Part shown: positions 57,863 through 64,000 of the stretch, piece after piece
Layout: every line of letters begins with the position of its first letter
How positions within the stretch are numbered: position 1 is the first letter of the stretch
NCBI GenBank assembly: GCA_034770075.1
Contig: CM068383.1
Coordinates: 32,865,094 to 32,929,093 of the forward strand
DNA: 64,000 nt
From: Aralia elata
Taxonomy: Eukaryota > Streptophyta > Magnoliopsida > Apiales > Araliaceae
Direction of reading: 5' to 3'
Notes under the pieces: model-generated
The model's database searches: none
Told to the model about the DNA's origin: nothing
The model's input: only the letters and a program-made list of their open reading frames with translations
Translations under genes and position numbers: made by a program

Positions 57863-59214
57863 GTTCCAAAATGCAAGATTTAGAGAATATGGTTGCAAAA
57901 GAACAAAAAACATTGCAGGAGTATGCTACACTGTTGGTAATGGATGTTCAATCCAGTATCAGAAGACCTGCAATACAAGCTAGTAGTTTTGAAATTCAAC
58001 CAAACATGATACAAATGATTCAAAGTTTGGTATAATTTGGAGGTTACCCTAATGATGATCCGAATGAGCATTTGATCATTTTTTTTGAAATCTGTGTTAC
58101 ATGTAAATATGAAGGAGTTTCTGAGGATGCACTTAAACTGTGACTTTTCCCTTTCACACTTCGTGGTAAGGCGAAAAGCTGGTTACATTCGCTACCAGCA
58201 GGCTCGATATCTACATGGCGTGATCTTGTACAGAAATTCTTCGCTAAGTTTTTTCCGCAAGCTAAAATCGCAAGATTGAGGTTAGATTTCACAACATTTG
58301 CTCAAGAAGACTCAGAATCTCTGTATGAAGCTTGGGAGAGGTTTAAGGAATTACTTAGGAAATGTCCACATCATGACATTCCTATGTGGTTGCAAATTCA
58401 GACTTTTTATAATGGTTTGAATGTTACAATGCGATCTAATATCGATGCAGCCGCAGGTGGGTCTTTAATGGAGAAAAATTGTGATAAGGCATATGAATTG
58501 TTGGAGATCATGGCAAACAATAATTATCAATGGTCCACAACAAGTAATACGCGAATTGGAACTGTGGTAGTAAATTAGAATGATGTAATTTCGGTATTTG
58601 TAGAGCAAGTAGCGGCTCTAGCAAGGAAATTGGATTTTTATGGATATCAGTCTATGCAGAAGGATGCGTTGGCATGTGATATTTGTGCAGGAAATCATGC
58701 AAAGAGTCAATGCGCAATTAAGGTCGAGTCAGTGCAGTTTGTTGAAGGATATAATTATCAAAGTAATCAAAATCTCAATGCCGATGATCATATTCAAAAG
58801 AAGAAGCAAGATCAAGAGCAACAAGCTTTTCAGCAACAACAGAAGGCAATGATGGAGGATTTGTTGTCGAAATATCAGGCGAAAAATAATGCAAGAATTG
58901 CTAAAATGGAATAATTATTTGAACATTTTGCTACTAACATCAATAGCCAATTTCATAAAATTTCAAGTAATACAATGCAGGAAGTGCACAACCTTGACGA
59001 AAATTATAATATTGTTTTACGAAGTGGTAAGGAATTACCGAAGGCAGATAGCAAGAATGCAATTGATGATGTATGTATGAATGAAGAATTAGAAGTGGGT
59101 GAAGTCAACGAGGAAAAGAAGCAAGAAAAGAAGGAAGATAATCCACAAGTCAAAGAAGAATTAGGAAAACAGATGCAAATGATGTCGCCGATTCCTTTTT
59201 CGCAGAGATTGTAA
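57863..59214 (+). pseudogene. Athila gag remnant
   Basis: One plus-strand frame with stops. It contains GGYPNDDPNEHL, LRGKAKSWLHSLPAGSI, FFPQAKIARLRLDF, ESLYEAWERFKELLRKCPHH and FYNGLN...IDAAAGGSL, the Retrotrans_gag region, then a zinc-knuckle-like CDICAGNHAKSQC and a Q/K-rich tail. Stops are at about 58033, 58139, 58576-58578, 58912-58914 and 59212-59214; each is one transition from Gln or Arg. The segment before about 58000 is less clear. Confidence 0.85.
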
Positions 59215-59220
59215 AAGCAA

Positions 59221-59896
59221 AAGGTGGATAATCAGTTTGAAAAATTCCTTGAGGTATTTAAAAAGCTTCACATCAACATACCATTTGTAGAAGCTTTGGA
59301 GCAAATGACAAGCTACACGAAATTCATAAAAGATATTTTATCTAAGAAAAGGAGATTAGGTGATTTTGAAACCGTGGCATTGACTGAAGAATGCAGTGTA
59401 ATCTTACAGAAAAAGTTACCACCAAAGTTGAAGGATCCGGGAAGTTTCACTATCCCATGTACAATCGGTAATCAATTTTCAGGAAGAGCGCTGTGTGATT
59501 TGGGGGCTAGCATCAACTTGATGCCACTTTCGGTTTACACCCAATTAGGACTGAAGGAACCGAGGCCGACGAACATAACCTTACAGCTTGCAGAGTGACA
59601 TATCCAAGAGGTATTGTTGAAGATATTTTAGTGAAGGTTGATAAGTTTATCTTTCCGACAAATTTTATAATTCTGGATTTCGTGGAAGACAAGGAAATAC
59701 TAATTATACTTGGGAGGCCCTTCTTAGCAACAGGAAAAACTTTGATTGATGTGCAGAAAGGTGAGTTGACTATGCGGGTTCAAGATCAAAGGGTTACATT
59801 TAGTGTTTTAAAGATTATGAAATTTCAGAAAGAAGAGGAAGAATGCTTTCGAGTTGATCTAATCACAGAAGCAGTGAATGAGGTATTCTTAGAAAC
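59221..59896 (+). pseudogene. Athila protease-region remnant
   Basis: The gag frame continues through QFEKFLEVFKKLHINIPF and YTKFIKDILSKKRRL to the protease active-site region DLGASINLMPLSVYTQLGL (near 59497). A small indel near 59596 shifts to the frame starting TYPRGIVEDILVKVDKF (59595-59896), with IILGRPFLATG. The frame ends at LTR A', so RT is separated from it. Confidence 0.85.
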
Positions 59897-60096
59897 TGTA
59901 ACGAATGTGATTTTTATAATTAATTAAAATATTTATTCGAATTAAATAAATATTTTAGTTGGTTATTAAATGAAATAAGTATTTACTGGAAATTATTTGA
60001 ATAATTTGTGTAAGTGTAATTATGTTAATTGTTATTAATTGTTATTTGTGGGGTGATTTGATATTTATTCTAACTTAAATTAATAATTAAATTAAA

Positions 60097-60290
60097 GGAT
60101 TAATGATTTATTTGAATAAAATAATTTTTCATAATAAAATGATTGATTGAGTAGAATTGTAGTTGACTAATTAGAAGTTATAATTTTATTAACGGATTAA
60201 TGATTTATTTGAATAAAATGATTTTTCATAATAAAATAATTGATTGAGTAGAATTGTAGTTGACTAATTAGAAGTTATAATTTTATTAAG
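60097..60290 (+). repeat. 97-bp tandem duplication in U3 of LTR A'
   Basis: Two nearly identical 97-bp copies start at 60097 and 60194 (GGATTAATGATTTATTTGAA...). Absent from LTR A and D. Confidence 0.9.
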
Positions 60291-60707
60291 GATTAATTGA
60301 ATTCATTAATAAATAAGTTTAATTGATTAAGTGTGACAATTGAATCATATTATAAAAGAATTATTGAAATAAAGGAAAATGGATTTTTGGGTGCTAGCCA
60401 AACAAGGCTTAGACCCTTGGTTTTGTTAACTGATGAAACTTTTGAGTTTGGTATGTGACACCCCCAAATCCAGGTACTTAATTCCCACTGATTTGGTGTT
60501 CACTATAACATTCATTCAAAACTAACTACCCAATAAAATGACAATTAAATAAAATTAATGAAACATCTTCCCAAAATTGGGTTACATCACCAAACTCTTA
60601 AACAATCAAATCCCAGGTTATCTTAAACTTAATACATCAATGCGGAATAAAATCATAAAATTAAATAAGTCTTTAGCAAAGAACTAAAACAAATAAACTA
60701 AACATCT

Positions 60708-60770
60708 TCATTTTTTCATCTTGCCCTTGCCCTTGCTAGAGAATGGCTCATCTGACTTTTCTGCCTTTGT
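60708..60770 (-). other. Conserved lysine-rich block in LTR D
   Basis: The minus strand reads TKAEKSDEPFSSKGKGKMKK then TGA, aligned with the block of LTR A without gaps. The acceptor-like AG of LTR A reads AA here, as expected for decay in a solo LTR. Confidence 0.5.
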
Positions 60771-61769
60771 TGCAATGTATTTAATGCAAGAGTGAGCAAA
60801 CAATTGCCCACAAGTATAATAACAACAACATTCAAATAAAATAGAGTTCAACTGAGGTATAATAATTTTCTGAATTCAATCAATAAGGAATCAACGTCTG
60901 AAAGCTCGTTAGAATGCTCGATTCAAGAATAATAGATTTCAAGATTTAGAAATTATATTTGAGGGTCACAAGACCTCGAACTATGTCCTAGGTTAACAAG
61001 TATTTCTACTGTAACCTTTAACAGTCATATAGACTATGGACCAACATCTCGTACTCAGGGGGATCAACCCTTTGTACAATGTATTGTGCACAAACATTTT
61101 AACGTTGTCGCGTAAATAATCCCCTATATTAGGGTTGTTCATCTCAGTTAATCATCTGATTCCGTACCAAAAGGAACTTGGTTTGGAACAAGTATAGAAA
61201 ATATTCTAAGTCTTTGAAATCGCTCATCAACTAAGGACTAGCTGAATCAATAAGGGTTTGCTAGTCTAGTTCATCAATAGAGTTTGTTCAATAGAATCTA
61301 TACTCGAAATTTGAATAACAAACAATGATTGGAATAAAGCTTAAGTACGTAGCTTGATAGTAACCTTGCTTGAATATCAATAAGCTAAGGTCATAAGCTT
61401 GCTCAATATAAATAAACTTGCATTGAATAAATTAACAAGTTAAAAGGAAAGAATAACTTGCTCAACGTAAAAGTAATAAGTTGAGATAAGGAACTTGCCT
61501 CAAGCGTAGATTACAAATTTAAGTAATTCACGATCCTTAAACAACCTATACATTTAATTATAAAATGGTAACATAATTAGTCACAAGATTAAAAGCATTT
61601 TAGGCTTGCTTTTTATCTCATTTTATTATAATATCTCATTTAGCATACCATAATCAACAAGTATCAACCATCTTGGAATTTCATTAATTACTTAATACTT
61701 TATTATAGGTCTTAACACATAGCAAGAACCATAAAATAAATTAATAAAATATTTTTTTTTTACTGTTCC

Positions 61770-61920
61770 ACCGCCGGGGCGGGGAAAAGCTTAACAAAAT
61801 CTCGCCGGGGCGAGAGGCTCGCCGGGGTGAAGATTTTGTTAATAAAACTCTCGCCGGGGCGAGAGGCTCGCCGGGGCGAAGAAAAATCAGCACATTTCTC
61901 TCGCCGGGGCGAGAGACTCG
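61770..61920 (-). repeat. GC hairpin cluster of LTR D
   Basis: About six CTCGCC(GG)GGCGAG-type inverted repeats, the best at 61801-61814, about 61848-61865 and 61898-61915 (stems 6-8 bp). It is equivalent to 7415-7544 in LTR A, about 0.6-0.8 kb behind the donor. Confidence 0.85.
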
Positions 61921-62276
61921 GCAGTTGTCTTCCCCAGCTCGCGAACCAGTGAAAACTTAGACCAAATTTGGCCAAATTTTTCGAATTCTACCATCCAGTA
62001 AACAAATTAAATATACCCAGACATCCTATATGATACAAAACATTTACCCAACATGTTTTCTAAACATTTTAATCATTCTAACACATAAACAACCAATTTA
62101 AACCCAAGAATTTCACTATTAAACAATTTATTCCAGTTTAAACCATTTTTATGAAACTAAGCTCTGTAACTTCATCTTTCAATCAATTAAAACCATTCTT
62201 CTTGCATTATTCTTGTTTTTCATCATATAATCATAAACAATTATTAATTAACCGATTAATAATCAAATTCAACATC

Positions 62277-62313
<37 letters not shown>

Positions 62314-62532
62314 ATACATGAAATAAAACTCTGTAAAAACTAAAAACTCAATTCTAAAACATGTTTTGATGAATTAACTCTTCCAACTAGTTTATATTCA
62401 TCATACAATCATCAAATGCATGTTTACTAACCACTATAAACAAGTAATTCATGTATTTAGCAAAGAATTCATATACATGAAAATAAAATTCATATACAAA
62501 GAAGTAAATTAAAAACATACAGTAAAGAATTT

Positions 62533-62537
62533 ATACC
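62533..62537 (-). promoter_or_regulatory. Leader splice donor of LTR D
   Basis: The minus strand reads TTAGAAG|GTATAAATT (GT 62536-62535), aligned with the donor of LTR A. Confidence 0.5.
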
Positions 62538-64000
62538 TTCTAATTCTTAGAAAATTTGATTAAACTTCTTTGGTTTTAGAAATTCTACCTTCAATTTCCA
62601 AACTCCTCTTCTCAATTCTCTCTTTTCTCTCAACTCTCAAATTAACAGAGTTCTCTCTCTCAACTCTGTTCTTTTCTTTCTCTTCTGTTCTTTTTACAAC
62701 TGACGTGATTTTTTTTAAAAAATAAACTGATGAAATAAAAATAAAAACTGATAATTTAATAGAATAATAACGTATACTGATATTAATCTATCAGTTACAT
62801 AATTCAAAAAGCCATAAGGCTTGTTTGGCAAATACTAATTAAAATAATCTATTATTCTAACTAAAGGTCTTAAGGCCTTGTTTTGTAAAACAAAATTAAA
62901 ATAACCCATTATTTCCAAACAAAGGTCATAGGGCCTTGTTTGTTAAAACTGAATTAAACGCTTTCTCATTTATTTTAATAAATCATTATAACATATAGTT
63001 TTAAATGTCACACTTCTAATTTAATTGAACTTATTATTAAATAAATTCAATTAAATCTTACTAACTTAAATAATAAATTTATTTAACAAATAACAATAAT
63101 ACCAAATAAATTTCCTTATTCAAATAAATCATTTATTCAAATAAACCTTTTCATCATCTAATTTAATTATTAAATTAAATTAGAATAAACATAACAAATC
63201 ACATTCAAATAACATTTAACATTATTAAACTTAACATATACAATAAATATTTATATAATTCAATAAATATTTTTTTATTCAATCACAAAAATTGCATTTG
63301 TTACATGGTAACTGACTAAACTAAAGGTAATTTACGTTAATAAGAATACTTATCAGTTTATTTGCTAAGCTAAGGAAAGAAAAGAAAGAAAACTCAGAGT
63401 GTAAAGAGAAAGGAGAGTGAGAGATTCCTCTGAGAAATTGAGAATCAAGCTCTGCTAATTCAGAAGGAAGTAGGAGATTTCAATTATCAATTCTTAGTCT
63501 AAAAGGAGAATTAAGGAGGTAATAATCTAATTCCTAGTCTTTAACTTATATTTCTTATAATTCACTTCTCTGTGATAATTTTTGATGAATTAAATTGATA
63601 GGATTTGTTAATATGTTGATTATATATGTTGTCAAGTGTATATAATCTGGTATATAGCATCTATGAATGATTTTGTGTTGGTTAAAGCTGTGTAAATGCA
63701 TGAAATAGGAAGAAATAGACTTTTGCTTTCACTGTGTTTTTATGGTCTGCTTTAAGTCTAAAATTGAGTGTCAATTCATGCTTAGAAACTGAAATTGGTG
63801 GTTGTTCATTGTAATTCATTGAGAAATGAAAACCATGCAAGTTGAATGAACCAAAACGGATTTAAAACAAATTTAGGGTGAATGATTTCGCTAAACATGT
63901 TGAAATATGAAAATGGAGCTTGAACATGGAATTTAAATTCTTAATGTGATTGTTGAAGGTTTATGTGATGTGGAAATCATCTCTGTAATTGAGTTTTGCT

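Larger units (their letters stand above)
52087..59896 (+). mobile_element. Athila-like Ty3/gypsy element, 5' part
   Basis: LTR 52087-53163, tRNA-Asp-type primer site, gag and protease region, then interruption by LTR A' at 59897; RT and integrase are not seen before the window ends. LTR C' (53295-57862) is nested between the primer site and gag. Gag and protease resemble Athila (CPHHDIPMWLQIQTFYNGL, DLGASINLMPLSV). It inserted into the Tat fragment; the other end is outside the window. Confidence 0.88.
60454..63305 (-). mobile_element. Solo LTR D (family A, minus strand)
   Basis: 2,852 bp with a perfect target duplication TGGTA (60449-60453, 63306-63310). On the minus strand it begins TGTAACAAATGC and ends TTTGGGGGTGTCACA, matching LTR A over its whole length. 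It holds a TA microsatellite (62279-62313), donor 62536-62535, a hairpin cluster 61770-61920 and a lysine-rich block 60770-60708. Confidence 0.95.
59897..64000 (+). mobile_element. LTR A' (family A sister), split by solo LTR D, runs off the window
   Basis: It starts TGTAACGAATGTG at 59897. Part one is 59897-60453; part two resumes at 63311 after LTR D and its TGGTA duplication. It has A-type U3 (CCAAACAAGGC near 60400), a GA-rich leader (63370-63518) and a donor AAGGAG|GTAATAAT at 63519-63520. Whether it is a solo or full LTR cannot be seen. Confidence 0.85.

Overview
The window looks like intergenic heterochromatin of a flowering plant, probably a eudicot: AT-rich DNA made almost entirely of LTR retrotransposons inserted into one another, with one Stowaway-like MITE. 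I found no host protein gene, rRNA, tRNA or CRISPR array. Every coding stretch I recognise belongs to a retroelement and is broken by stops or frameshifts. The Ty3/gypsy lineages seen are chromoviruses of Tekay/Del type (integrase with a C-terminal chromodomain, tRNA-Met-type primer site), Tat (extra RNase H, Tat-type integrase) and Athila (tRNA-Asp-type primer site, Athila-like gag).

Layout. Element 1 (chromovirus, minus strand) covers 1-5976 and 26849-28787; its right LTR is split by element A. Element A (chromovirus, plus strand) is 5977-26848 with a perfect AAAAT target duplication. A is itself split at its integrase/chromodomain boundary by a young non-coding LTR element ('LARD', 14459-23666, GGACC duplication) that carries a tandem array of about 40 units. 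Element E (chromovirus, minus) keeps a gag start, an extra ORF, a primer site and one LTR (28788-32984 and 46041-46930). Element B (chromovirus, minus, 32985-46035, TAGCC duplication) sits inside E's LTR, and one of B's LTRs carries the MITE. Next come solo LTR C (46933-50467), a Tat pol fragment (50468-52086, minus), and an Athila element (52087-59896, plus) interrupted by compound LTR C' (53295-57862). The window ends in LTR A' (from 59897), which is split by solo LTR D (60454-63305, minus, TGGTA duplication).

The most interesting signal is an architecture shared by the chromovirus families although their LTR sequences have diverged. (i) A leader segment, after a TATA box where one is visible, ends at a good GT splice donor. 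(ii) Behind it, inside the presumed intron, lies a cluster of short GC-rich perfect inverted repeats; their sequence is family-specific but their form is shared (family C has a minisatellite there instead). (iii) Near the LTR 3' end an acceptor-like site precedes a short lysine-rich block whose reading frame and stop are kept. (iv) After the primer site lies an extra ORF ('ORF0', acidic N-terminus, coiled-coil C-terminal half) whose ATG directly follows another acceptor-like site. (v) A further acceptor-like site lies just upstream of the gag ATG. I read this, as inference, as a retrovirus-like scheme: one leader donor feeds alternative acceptors for ORF0 and gag-pol, while the hairpin cluster stays only in unspliced genomic RNA and could mark it for dimerisation or packaging.

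All elements here are decayed. Nearly every stop that interrupts a known domain can be explained by a C-to-T or G-to-A transition, as expected for methylated, silenced DNA.
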